Shown here: positions 24,107-33,521 of the stretch, in pieces | How the letters are laid out: every line of letters begins with the position of its first letter | How positions within the stretch are numbered: the stretch's first letter is position 1 | Assembly (NCBI RefSeq): GCF_013618475.1 | Contig: NZ_JABJVN010000009.1 | Coordinates: 25,305-89,304 of the forward strand | Length of the DNA stretch: 64,000 nt | Direction of reading: 5' to 3' | DNA from: Saccharibacillus deserti | GTDB lineage: Bacteria > Bacillota > Bacilli > Paenibacillales > Paenibacillaceae | Notes under the pieces: generated by a model | Seen by the model: only the letters and a program-made list of their open reading frames with translations | Database searches by the model: none | Told to the model about the DNA's origin: nothing | Made by a program: the position numbers and the translations under genes

Positions 24107-24847
24107 ATGGCGATCTGGATTTCGGCGCTTCGCAGCGAGCGGATCAAGCTGGGCCGTTCGCAAATTATACTTTTGGCCGTCATCGATCCCATTCTCTGTG
24201 CAGTGGTCGGGCTGATGGCCAACGTCAGTAATGAAGAAGGCAGTTGGACCGGTTTGTTTATGGTGATGACTCTGCTGCACGCCCTGCTGTTTATGCCGAT
24301 GATGGCGGGCATCTTCTCGGCTTTTGTCTGCCGCTACGAACATGCCGGCGGCGGATGGAAGCAGATCTTATCGCTGCCGGTCTCGCGCAGCGCGCTGTAT
24401 CTGTCCAAGCTGCTGGTCGTGGCCGGGACGCTTGCGTTCAATCAGCTGCTGTTCCTGATCGTTGTGCTTGGGGCAGGCTTGTGCAAGGGATTCGATCTGT
24501 CGCTGATTCCGTGGGAAGTGTTCGCCCCCAAGCTGGTCGGAGGCTTCGTGGCCTGTCTGCCGTTGGCCGCGCTGCAGCTGTTCGTCTCCACCGTGTGGAG
24601 CAGCTTCGCGGCCCCGCTTGTGCTGAACATGGTCTTTACGGTTCCGAACATTCTGGTCGCAAATTCGGTGACCTACGGTCCCTATTATCCCTGGGCGCAG
24701 CCTATGCTTGTGATGATGCAGGCGGGCGGAGAATACGACTTCGGCGCATTCGGCCTGCCGATCGAGAGTCTGATGATTACGGTTGGAGGAAGTTTTCTCG
24801 TCTTTCTGGCTGCCGGATTGGTGTACTTCAACCGGAAGCCGGTCTAG
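24107..24847 (+). CDS. ABC-2 permease, LanG/MutG-like
   Basis: The protein (246 aa) has six membrane helices and begins MAIWISALRSERIKLGRSQ. Its loop HAGGGWKQILSLPVSRS is homologous in form to that of the preceding permease, so the two look like a heterodimer. The ATG at 24107 begins 2 bp after the previous stop codon, with AAAGGA upstream. No lantibiotic precursor or modification enzyme lies nearby, so this is more likely resistance to foreign peptides than self-immunity. Confidence 0.83.
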   Translation: MAIWISALRSERIKLGRSQIILLAVIDPILCAVVGLMANVSNEEGSWTGLFMVMTLLHALLFMPMMAGIFSAFVCRYEHAGGGWKQILSLPVSRSALYLSKLLVVAGTLAFNQLLFLIVVLGAGLCKGFDLSLIPWEVFAPKLVGGFVACLPLAALQLFVSTVWSSFAAPLVLNMVFTVPNILVANSVTYGPYYPWAQPMLVMMQAGGEYDFGAFGLPIESLMITVGGSFLVFLAAGLVYFNRKPV

Positions 24848-25009
24848 GTCTTTGCGCGAAAAAGAAAAAAATCAAAAAATCCGTTTCTTTCCGTTAACAA
24901 CAGGGACGGCAATGACGTTGATATAGAAAAGGGGAAAAGTCCCCGGTTCGAACGGACCCAGGCGAAGGGCTTGCCGCCCCGCCTTATCGACAAGGAGGTA
25001 CGACTTATC

Positions 25010-25360
25010 ATGTTCAAAAGAAAATTTGCCGTGGCTGCGGTGATCGCGCTCTCTTTGACGGGAGGCATGCCTTTCGTTCAGGCGGAAGCCTCGAGCGGAA
25101 GCGTTCCGATGGAAACGGCTGCTGCGTCTACAATCGAAAGCCCGCACTTCGGCGAATCCGCCTCGGCGCGGCCGGTTCGGATCCGGGAAGCTTCCGGCAG
25201 CGAGTGGACCGCTTCGGCACAGGCGATGCAACCCGATCCGCAGGATCTCGCGGGAGGCAAAGGTTTCTTTGTTTTCTGCGGCTCCATGGCCGTTTCTTTT
25301 GTATTGATGCTCGGCGTATTCGGCCTGACGATACTCAGAAGGCAGCGCAGAAACCGTTAA
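25010..25360 (+). CDS. Small exported protein with a C-terminal membrane anchor
   Basis: The protein (116 aa) starts with a signal peptide (MFKRKFAVAAVIALSLTGGM, cleavage likely after VQA), then a polar Ser/Ala/Glu-rich region of about 55 residues, and ends in a hydrophobic helix (about 86-108) with the basic stop RRQRRNR. That is a sorting-like topology without an LPxTG motif. AAGGAGGT lies 10 nt before the ATG. No family is recognised. It follows the LanFEG-like operon by 162 bp, a gap that includes a short GGGGAAAAGTCCCC hairpin. Confidence 0.7.
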   Translation: MFKRKFAVAAVIALSLTGGMPFVQAEASSGSVPMETAAASTIESPHFGESASARPVRIREASGSEWTASAQAMQPDPQDLAGGKGFFVFCGSMAVSFVLMLGVFGLTILRRQRRNR

Positions 25361-25437
25361 GAGCGCGGCGAAGGCAAGATTCGAGCAGGCGCGAAACCGG
25401 CCGGATCGTACCGCTTCAAGCCGTGATCTCCATAACC

Positions 25438-25475
25438 AAAAGGCTGTCCGGGATTTTCTCCGGACAGCCTTTTTT
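25438..25475. terminator. Bidirectional intrinsic terminator
   Basis: AAAAGGCTGTCCGG and CCGGACAGCCTTTTTT form a 14-bp stem with a short loop and A/T runs on both sides, between convergent genes. Confidence 0.92.
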
Positions 25476-25507
25476 GTATTCCATTCGCGAAGCGGTGCCT
25501 GCCGGGT

Positions 25508-26464
25508 TCAGGAATGCTGGGCCAGGCCGTCGACTCCCGAGCGGATAATCTCGCACGAACGTCCGAACAGTATTTGTTCCTCGTCGCTCAAATTGAATTC
25601 GATCAGTTCTTCGATTCCTCCGTCGCCGATGATCGCCGGTACGCCGACGCATACGTCCTTCTGGCCGTATTCGCCATCGAGAATAGCCGATACGGCAATG
25701 ATCCGGTGATCGTCGTTCAGAATGGAACGGGTGATATAGGCGATGGCGCTGCCGATGCCGAATTGGGTCGAACCTTTGCGGGTGAAGATTTCCCAACCGG
25801 CGTCTTTGGTCTTGCGCGCAATATCGTTCAGATCAAGGTCGGGGAAGCGCAGTTTGTGTTCATCCACGATATGCAGGATAGGTTTGCCGCCGATCGTGAC
25901 ATGCGACCAGGCCACGAACTGCGATTCGCCGTGTTCGCCCATCGCATAGCCGTGCACGCTGCGCGGATCGACCTGGAACACGTCGGCCAGCAGGGTTTTG
26001 AGCCGTGCGGAGTCGATCGAAGTGCCGGTGCCGATCACCCGGTGGCGCGGCAGGCCCGATACCTGCGCCGCGATCATCGTCACGACGTCGACGGGATTGG
26101 CGGCCACGACGAAGATTCCGTCGAATCCGCTGCTCATCACCGAGCTGACAACCTCGCGGGTAATCGCAGCGGCTTCGGCGATAATATCCATGCGCTTCTG
26201 TCCGGCTTTGACATTGGCTCCGGCGGTCAGCACCACGATATCCGCATCCGCGCAGTCGGCGTAATGTCCGGCCCGCACGCGCGTGCGCGTGGAAGTGAAA
26301 TCGGCGCAGTGGGACAGATCGAGCGCCTGTGCCAGGGCATGCTCATGATTGCGGCTGACGATCACGATCTCGTCGCAGATGGATTGGTTGATCATGGCAT
26401 ACGCACTGCTCGATCCGACCAGACCCGATCCGATAATGGCGACTTTCCGATTTTTTTTGCCCAT
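25508..26464 (-). CDS. Lactate/malate dehydrogenase-family L-2-hydroxyacid dehydrogenase with altered specificity residues
   Basis: The protein (318 aa) is a full-length LDH/MDH-family enzyme: GSGLVGSS cofactor loop, catalytic His178 in GEHGES, Asp151 and the substrate-binding Arg154, loop Arg91, and Thr233. Two positions differ from ordinary lactate dehydrogenase. The specificity loop reads AGANVKAGQKR, with Val85 where LDH has Gln102 and MDH has Arg. At the end of strand 2 the NAD-binding Asp is replaced in IVSRNH (Ser37-Arg38), which suggests NADP(H) use. AAGAGGTG precedes the ATG. A 2-oxoacid other than pyruvate may be the substrate. Simple annotation as Ldh may be wrong. Confidence 0.85.
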   Translation of the reverse strand: MGKKNRKVAIIGSGLVGSSSAYAMINQSICDEIVIVSRNHEHALAQALDLSHCADFTSTRTRVRAGHYADCADADIVVLTAGANVKAGQKRMDIIAEAAAITREVVSSVMSSGFDGIFVVAANPVDVVTMIAAQVSGLPRHRVIGTGTSIDSARLKTLLADVFQVDPRSVHGYAMGEHGESQFVAWSHVTIGGKPILHIVDEHKLRFPDLDLNDIARKTKDAGWEIFTRKGSTQFGIGSAIAYITRSILNDDHRIIAVSAILDGEYGQKDVCVGVPAIIGDGGIEELIEFNLSDEEQILFGRSCEIIRSGVDGLAQHS

Positions 26465-26771
26465 ATTAGCACCTCTTGCTTAGGATTTATTGGTTTGCAT
26501 GAAATTTTTCAGGAAACGTGCTTGTTCATTTTAACGGAAAAAAAGGCGAATGTCAGCTGAAAAATACAGAAATATGTTACAATACGTGACACCGTTGAAG
26601 GTTTAATCGCGAACTGATGAAAGGAAACAAGACAACACAGCCCCTTTTTATGATAAAAGCGCTTTTTCCTGTTCGGAAGGGTAATACATAGAGGTGCCTT
26701 TTGCGCGGGACGGTGTGGGGAAGAAAGAGCCCGGCGTCAAAAGGCGAATCTTAACGGAGGTGACGGATCGA
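26465..26771. other. Divergent intergenic region, no gene seen
   Basis: This 307-bp spacer separates the hydroxyacid dehydrogenase and the CurA-like reductase genes. It is AT-rich, with a TACAAT hexamer near 26579 that may be a -10 element, but no convincing -35 partner. The frame from 26694 is an upstream extension of the reductase without its own ribosome site. Confidence 0.35.
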
Positions 26772-27776
26772 ATGACACAAAATCAACGCTTTGTATTGGC
26801 CAGCCGGCCGAAAGGCATGCCGACACGGGAAAATTTCGAACTGAAAACCGAAGAAGCTTCGCAGCCGGGAGACGGCGAGATTGCGGTCGAGACGCTGTAT
26901 TTGTCGGTTGATCCTTATATGCGCGGACGAATGAACGATACCAAATCGTATGCGAAACCTTACGAGATCGGCGGAACCTTCGGCGGAGGCTCGGTCGGAC
27001 GCGTGACGCAAAGCCGTCATGCTTCCTTCAAAGAAGGCGATATCGTACAGGGAGGCTGGGGCTGGCAGACGCATCCGGTCGTAAGCGGCGATCTGGCGGT
27101 CAAAGTCGATGAGAGTCTGGCCCCGATCCAGACGGCGCTCGGCGTACTCGGCATGCCGGGACTGACGGCGTACTTCGGTCTGCTGGATATCGGACAGCCC
27201 AAAGAAGGCGAGACGGTTGTCGTCTCCGGCGCAGGCGGCGCGGTCGGCATGATCGTCGGCCAGATCGCGAAGATCAAAGGCGCCCGGGTCGTCGGCATCT
27301 CCGGTTCGGAAGAGAAGAACCGGTTCTTGTCCGATGAACTCGGCTTCGACGCCGTGGTCAACTACAAGACCGAACCGCTAAACGAAGCGCTGGCGGCCGC
27401 ATGTCCGGACGGCGCCGACGTTTACTTCGACAACGTAGGCGGCGAGGTGAGCGATGCCGTGTTCCAACTGCTGAACGCGAACGCCCGTATCCCGCTGTGC
27501 GGCCAGATCTCGCTGTATAACGTGACGCAGCCGGAACCGGGTCCCCGCTTTCTGCCGCTGCTGCTGACCCGCACCGCCCTGGTCAAAGGCTTCCTGGTCG
27601 GCCAATATCAGGACCGCTATGCCGAAGCGATTCCCGAGATGGCGGGCTGGCTCAAAGACGGCCGCCTGAAATACCGGGAAAATATCGTCGAAGGCTTCGA
27701 ACGTTCGCCGGAAGCGTTCCTCGGATTGTTCAGCGGAGAGAACCTGGGCAAACAGCTGGTCAAAGTATCCGACTAA
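26772..27776 (+). CDS. Zinc-free medium-chain NADP-dependent oxidoreductase (CurA/YfmJ-like)
   Basis: The protein (334 aa) belongs to the leukotriene B4 12-hydroxydehydrogenase/CurA group of quinone-oxidoreductase-like enzymes, which reduce alpha,beta-unsaturated carbonyls with NADPH. Visible are the N-terminal SVDPYMRGRM, the GAGGAVG cofactor loop and FDNVGG. No zinc-binding cysteines are present. ATG 26772 follows ACGGAGGTGA at about 9 nt. It stands alone and ends before a terminator. Confidence 0.9.
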   Translation: MTQNQRFVLASRPKGMPTRENFELKTEEASQPGDGEIAVETLYLSVDPYMRGRMNDTKSYAKPYEIGGTFGGGSVGRVTQSRHASFKEGDIVQGGWGWQTHPVVSGDLAVKVDESLAPIQTALGVLGMPGLTAYFGLLDIGQPKEGETVVVSGAGGAVGMIVGQIAKIKGARVVGISGSEEKNRFLSDELGFDAVVNYKTEPLNEALAAACPDGADVYFDNVGGEVSDAVFQLLNANARIPLCGQISLYNVTQPEPGPRFLPLLLTRTALVKGFLVGQYQDRYAEAIPEMAGWLKDGRLKYRENIVEGFERSPEAFLGLFSGENLGKQLVKVSD

Positions 27777-27824
27777 CGTTTCTGTTCTTGCGGAATTGGA
27801 CTCTGCACAGGCAGGCATAGACGC

Positions 27825-27862
27825 AAAAGCAGTCTTTTCCTTCGGGGAAAGGCTGTTTTTTC
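27825..27862 (+). terminator. Intrinsic terminator after the CurA-like gene
   Basis: AAAAGCAGTCTTTTCC pairs with GGGAAAGGCTGTTTTTT around TTCG, with one G-T pair, and ends in a 6-T run. Confidence 0.85.
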
Positions 27863-28168
27863 GCGTATAACCATGCTCTTGTTTTTGAAACGGAAAAGGA
27901 CAAAAACAGTTCTTTTTTTATGGATTAAATGAAAATATTCCTATTTTATAAAGGCGAGAAGTTGTAGACAAGTTTCGCCTTTCGACTGAAAGACCCCCGG
28001 CTATATGCGCAAAAAAGAGGACAAATAGAACTAAAACAATAAATGGATTTATATCACATCATGAATGGTGGAAGTATAGAGTACAGACGGAGCGGAAGCA
28101 TAGGAACCCGAATACGACCTCTCCGCTGCACGTTCTTATCATAAACTTATATGGGAGGGCGCGATATT
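27863..28168. other. Long leader region of the 29-codon peptide gene
   Basis: This AT-rich stretch contains a stem AAAGGCGA (27950-27957) / TCGCCTTT (27975-27982) with a 17-nt loop, just after a TATAAA-like hexamer at 27946. No known riboswitch was recognised. It may be the promoter and untranslated leader of the small peptide gene that follows. Confidence 0.4.
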
Positions 28169-28258
28169 ATGATCAAGAAAAAGGTTATCGCCTCGATAAC
28201 GGCTTTGTCTTTGCTCGGCAGTATCGGGCTTGCTCCTGTCGGCTCGACCGAAGCGTAA
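28169..28258 (+). CDS. 29-residue signal-peptide-like small protein
   Basis: The frame encodes 29 residues: a basic N-terminus (MIKKK), a hydrophobic core (VIASITALSLLGSIGLA) and a short polar tail PVGSTEA. GGGAGGG lies about 8 nt before the ATG and a strong terminator overlaps the stop codon, so it looks like a complete transcription unit, not a fragment. A bare signal peptide of this kind could be a secreted pheromone-like peptide of the Phr class or a tiny membrane protein. No Rap-like receptor is in the window. It could also be a decayed secreted-protein gene. Confidence 0.6.
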   Translation: MIKKKVIASITALSLLGSIGLAPVGSTEA

Positions 28259-28297
28259 AAAACGAGCCTGCCGGATTGAACCGGAAGCTCGTTTTTT
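28257..28297. terminator. Intrinsic terminator overlapping the small-peptide stop codon
   Basis: AAAAAACGAGC...CCGG and CCGG..GCTCGTTTTTT form an interrupted stem with A and T runs on both sides. It serves the peptide gene and the convergent GH3 gene. Confidence 0.88.
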
Positions 28298-28320
28298 GTT
28301 GGGCGCTTGCGGCGTCCCGA

Positions 28321-30174
28321 TTATTTCAAATATTTCGCTTTGAGAGCGAGAATGCGGAGAACACTTTCGTCGATCCGCTTCTCGGAGACCGCGCCGGATT
28401 TCACCGCCTGTTTGATCGCCGCGATCGAATCGATCGCATTGTCGGCACCGTGCGCAACAAGCACGATATCGCTGCCGGCTTTGACCGATTGGACGGCCGC
28501 TTCGCCGATTCCGTAATTTTTGGCGATGGCTCCCATCGTCATATCATCCGTCATCACGACGCCTTTGAAACCCAATTTGCCGCGCAGCAGATCGGTGATG
28601 ACCGCTTTTGACAAGGAAGACGGGTACTGTTTATCGAGTTTGGGCAGCAGGATATGGGCAATCATGACGACATCCGCGTCTGCGGCGATCGCTTTTTTGA
28701 ACGGGATCAGCTCCAGCTTGTCGAGCTGCGCCGGAGTCTTGTTCACGACGGGCAGCGAGATATGCGAATCGACCGACGTATCGCCGTGGCCGGGGAAGTG
28801 CTTGACCACGGGAATCACTTTCTTGGATTCGAGTCCCTGCATGACCGGAATCCCGAGCTTCGATACCAGGGCCGCATCCGCGCCAAACGAGCGGTCGCCG
28901 ATGACGGGATTGTCCGGGTTGCTGTTCACATCGAGCACCGGCGCGTAGTCGAGATTGAAGCCCTGCGAGAGCAGTTGGTCGCCGAGCTGTTCGCCGATCG
29001 ATCGGGCATAGGCCGCGTCGCCGCGTTGGCCGATCGCGCCGGCTGTCGGAATCTTGTCCACGCCCTTGAGGCGGGCCACCCGTCCGCCTTCCTGATCGAC
29101 GCTGACGAGCAGCGGAAGAGCAGGTTCGGGATTCGCGGCTTGGACTTCGGCGGCGAATTTTTTCGTCTGCGCGGCCGAATCGATATTGTCCGCGTAGAAA
29201 ATGACCCCGCCTACGCCATGGTCTTGAATGAGAGCCCGGTCCGCTGCGCGCAGCGAAGTGCCTTCGACGCCGGCGATCATCATCTGGCCGATTTTCTCGT
29301 CCAGCGTCATTCCGGCAAGCGTCTGGGCCGCGCTGCTGCCGGAATCCGGCACGGCAGGGTCCGCGGCCGGATTGTCCGGCGCTTCGTCCGAATCCGCCGC
29401 CGGTTTGTCTTTGCCGCCGGCATCGGGCTTGGAGGAACTGCCGCCTGTCTGCGGTTTCGAAGGTACCGCGGGAGCCGCGTCTTCGGCTGGAGCGGTCGGA
29501 GTGTCGGCGGGAGGAGCCGCAGCAGCAGCCGAAGAGGCCGTGCGGATGACGGAAATATGGTCAAGCGGAGGATTCTCCTGGATTTCGGTTCCGTCTCCGG
29601 CCCAAGGTTTGGGCAGTACCCACCGCAGGACATAACCGCCGGACAGCTCGTAGCCGAGGATGATCTGATCGACGGTGTCGTCTTGGTAAGTCTTGACGCT
29701 GTCCGCTTCGCCAAGCTCGCTTAGGATATCGCGGTAGCGGATATTCTTCAGCGACTCGTCGTCGGATCGCAGATCGATGACCTTGTTGCCGCGGTAGCCG
29801 ATCGCGGCGGAATGCTGCGGGTATTCCGCATACACGGCGTTCCCGCTTTGCGAAGTTGTACCGGGAGCTGCCCATTCCTTCTTCACTTCGTCGAGGCTTG
29901 TGCGTCCGACCGTGAAGGCTGCGGTTTGGATCCGGCCTTCGCGGGCCAATGCAACGATGGTTTCGATCCGTTTGGCGGACGCCTCGGAATCGGAGGGAAC
30001 GTCGTTCTCTCCCTGCGCAGCGGCACTTTCTCCGCCTGCCGGAGCGGAAGGCGGAGCGGTCGGCGGCGCTTGGCGTTCCTGAAGGAACCAGGCCGTGCCG
30101 CCGATCAAGACGAGCAGGATGAGAACGGCGGATCCTATTTTTATAGAAGAAGAAGTTCGGTTGCTGCGAGCCAT
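28321..30174 (-). CDS. nagZ: Exported GH3 beta-N-acetylhexosaminidase with an N-terminal DUF4309-like domain
   Basis: The protein (617 aa) has a membrane anchor or signal (about 12-31), a Pro/Ala-rich linker, a domain of about 150 residues resembling DUF4309/YjgB (about 66-212; LDEVKKEWAAPG and VIDLRSDDESLKNIRY), a long Ala/Pro/Ser linker (about 215-285) and a GH3 catalytic domain. The GH3 part shows KHFPGHGDTSVDSH, whose Asp-x-His dyad is the acid/base of NagZ enzymes, and the nucleophile region TDDMTM (Asp543-Asp544). It should trim N-acetylglucosamine from muropeptides at the outer face of the membrane. AAAGGAG lies 11 nt before the ATG. The DUF4309 fusion is unusual. Confidence 0.85.
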   Translation of the reverse strand: MARSNRTSSSIKIGSAVLILLVLIGGTAWFLQERQAPPTAPPSAPAGGESAAAQGENDVPSDSEASAKRIETIVALAREGRIQTAAFTVGRTSLDEVKKEWAAPGTTSQSGNAVYAEYPQHSAAIGYRGNKVIDLRSDDESLKNIRYRDILSELGEADSVKTYQDDTVDQIILGYELSGGYVLRWVLPKPWAGDGTEIQENPPLDHISVIRTASSAAAAAPPADTPTAPAEDAAPAVPSKPQTGGSSSKPDAGGKDKPAADSDEAPDNPAADPAVPDSGSSAAQTLAGMTLDEKIGQMMIAGVEGTSLRAADRALIQDHGVGGVIFYADNIDSAAQTKKFAAEVQAANPEPALPLLVSVDQEGGRVARLKGVDKIPTAGAIGQRGDAAYARSIGEQLGDQLLSQGFNLDYAPVLDVNSNPDNPVIGDRSFGADAALVSKLGIPVMQGLESKKVIPVVKHFPGHGDTSVDSHISLPVVNKTPAQLDKLELIPFKKAIAADADVVMIAHILLPKLDKQYPSSLSKAVITDLLRGKLGFKGVVMTDDMTMGAIAKNYGIGEAAVQSVKAGSDIVLVAHGADNAIDSIAAIKQAVKSGAVSEKRIDESVLRILALKAKYLK

Positions 30175-30279
30175 GAAGCCATCGGCTCCTTTCCTTATGG
30201 ATTAACACAAATACCGTCTGCGCTTCGGAGAATCCGGAGCGGCGATGAATGGTGTGTGCTTATGGTTTTGGGCGGAACT

Positions 30280-31392
30280 TTACGTCGTTTCCCGCACGAC
30301 CAGACCGAATTCGAGCGGCTTCAGCGGAAGCGGACGCCCGATCAGACCCGGGGAAAGCAGGGCAAACGCATTATAAGCCTGATCGCGGATCGGGTTCTGA
30401 ACGGTCGTGAGGCCAAGCGTCTCGGCGATTGGCATATTGTCGAACCCGACGATGCGAAGCTCGCCCGGAACGTTCCAACCGAGCCGCCGCGCTTCGCTGA
30501 GCACGCCGGCCGCCACAAAATCGTTGGCGCAGATCACGGCCTGCGGGACTGCCGATTCGGCGGCCGAAGATTCTCCGCGATTTTTCGGTCCGGCAAGCCG
30601 GGCGTCCGTTTCGGGCAGAAGGTTTGGCCGTCCGGCGCTTCGATCGGCCGAATTCGGCTTCGATTCGCGGCGCCCCGGATCCGCCTGTCTGTCGGCCGGC
30701 CCCGCCCACAGCCGGCGAACCGTCTCCTGGCCGCCGGCCATATGGTACACGGCTTCGAAATACCAGTCGCGCCGAATCTCGAGGCCGCGCCGCGTCATGA
30801 GGTCTTCGTAAGCCTGCGCCCGGCGTTTGGTATTCAGGCTGCTCGGCCGTCCGAACGCATTGGCGATGTCCGTGATTCCGAGAGACAGCAGATGCTCCAC
30901 CGCCAGAATGTAGCCGTCGTATTGGTCCATCGCCACGGACGGGATATCCGGGCGGTCCGTCCGCTGCCAGGAGACGATCGGCCCGTATTTGCCGTATGAG
31001 CCGACCAGGGACAGCTCGTTGACGCACGTAATAATCAGCAGACCGTCGACTCTTTTTTGCTTCAAATCCTCGAACGCCTGAAGCTCCCGCTTCCGGTCGG
31101 AGTCGGAGGTATAGATGATCGTTTGGAACCCGTGCTCCGCCGCGACTTCGACAAACCGGGTCATGAACGGGAGAATCACTTCGCTGATATTTTCCGTTAC
31201 CATGCCGATCTGCAGCGTTTTGCCTTTGGAGAGGGAGACGGCGTTGCGGTTCGGCACGTAGTCCATTTCGCGGATCACATTCAGGATCTTCTCTCGGGTC
31301 TCGGGACTGACATGGCGGGATTTGTTCAAGACGCGGGAGACGGTCGCTTTGGAAAATCCGCTCAATTTCGCGATTTCTTCAAGATTGGACAT
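30280..31392 (-). CDS. LacI-family regulator with an internal insertion, next to a beta-glucosidase gene
   Basis: The protein (370 aa) has the LacI helix-turn-helix (NLEEIAKLSGFSKATVSRVL), hinge and sugar-binding core. In the sensor domain, at about residues 226-280, there is an extra Arg/Pro/Ser/Ala-rich stretch of about 45 residues (AGPADRQADPGRRESK onwards) not found in typical members, so it is longer than the usual 330-340. The core resumes with VICANDFVAAGVL. It is divergent from the GH1 gene, with a near-perfect operator between them at 31415-31430. It probably represses both genes until a beta-glucoside phosphate or similar inducer binds. Confidence 0.87.
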   Translation of the reverse strand: MSNLEEIAKLSGFSKATVSRVLNKSRHVSPETREKILNVIREMDYVPNRNAVSLSKGKTLQIGMVTENISEVILPFMTRFVEVAAEHGFQTIIYTSDSDRKRELQAFEDLKQKRVDGLLIITCVNELSLVGSYGKYGPIVSWQRTDRPDIPSVAMDQYDGYILAVEHLLSLGITDIANAFGRPSSLNTKRRAQAYEDLMTRRGLEIRRDWYFEAVYHMAGGQETVRRLWAGPADRQADPGRRESKPNSADRSAGRPNLLPETDARLAGPKNRGESSAAESAVPQAVICANDFVAAGVLSEARRLGWNVPGELRIVGFDNMPIAETLGLTTVQNPIRDQAYNAFALLSPGLIGRPLPLKPLEFGLVVRETT

Positions 31393-31409
31393 AGGGTCGC
31401 TCCTTGGGG

Positions 31410-31440
31410 TTGACGTGGAACGCGTTTCACGGTTTATGCT
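31410..31440 (+). promoter_or_regulatory. Promoter and LacI-type operator of the 6-phospho-beta-glucosidase gene
   Basis: TTGACG (31410-31415) is followed by TATGCT (31435-31440) at 19 nt or TTTATG at 17 nt. Between them GTGGAACGCGTTTCAC (31415-31430) is a 16-bp palindrome with one mismatched pair and a central CG. Binding there would block the polymerase. The divergent LacI gene begins 18 bp upstream. Confidence 0.75.
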
Positions 31441-31481
31441 GAAATCAAGACTTCTTTATCCATTCTAACACACAGGAGTGA

Positions 31482-32921
<1,440 letters not shown>

Positions 32922-32953
32922 GTTAGCAGCGCCGGTTCCAACCCGGCAGCGCA

Positions 32954-32990
32954 AAAAGGACGCCTCCCCAAGGAGGCGTCCTTTTTTGCG
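32954..32990. terminator. Intrinsic terminator after the beta-glucosidase gene
   Basis: AAAAAGGACGCCTCC (32954-32968) and GGAGGCGTCCTTTTTT (32973-32988) form a perfect 15-bp stem with a 4-nt loop. Confidence 0.93.
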
Positions 32991-33005
32991 TATCCTCGAA
33001 TGCCG

Positions 33006-33521
33006 CTACCGTTCTTGGTTGATCAGCTGGCGAAGCAGCTTTTTGCTGACGGTATCCTTTTCTCTTTTCGGACGCCCGATGCGTTCGTAATCGAGTTTTT
33101 CGGCCAACAGCTGCTGTGGGGTGAGCACGCGGGCGCGGACTCCATTCAATTCGTGAGCCCGCGGATCGAGACAGTCCGGCATCCATACCCACTCCGGGAT
33201 CCCGTGGGGAGTCAGAGGGCCGCCTTCATTGTGCGTGAGATACAGAATCTGGACATCCACGCCGTTTTTTCGGTAATCGGTTTGTTTCTCGTTGATGAAG
33301 AGACTCTCGAAGCCGGCAGCTTCCAGTCGGCCTACGATAGTTTGTTCGGCGCTTAGCCTGGCGACCAGATCGAGATCGTCGTGTTCGCGCAGGACGCGGC
33401 CAATCCGAAAGTCGATCGCCCAGCCTCCCCTCAACCAAAAAGGTTCGCCAATCTCTTCAAATAAATCGCCGATCTCGCGTAAAATGTCCAGCTGTTTTTC
33501 GGTCTGCGATAAGGTTGGCAT
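33006..33521 (-). CDS. Nucleotidyltransferase-fold protein related to aminoglycoside/lincosamide adenylyltransferases
   Basis: The protein (171 aa) has the pattern WLRGGWAIDF...REHDDLDLV, the GG-W-D-x-D active site of ANT(2'')/LinB-type nucleotidyltransferases, with a later VDVQILYL carrying the third acidic residue. It may adenylylate an antibiotic or another small hydroxylated molecule. ATG 33521 follows AAGGAGGA at 8 nt; the longer frame to 33662 is unsupported. It is a single-gene unit. Many chromosomal relatives have no known resistance phenotype. Confidence 0.75.
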   Translation of the reverse strand: MPTLSQTEKQLDILREIGDLFEEIGEPFWLRGGWAIDFRIGRVLREHDDLDLVARLSAEQTIVGRLEAAGFESLFINEKQTDYRKNGVDVQILYLTHNEGGPLTPHGIPEWVWMPDCLDPRAHELNGVRARVLTPQQLLAEKLDYERIGRPKREKDTVSKKLLRQLINQER

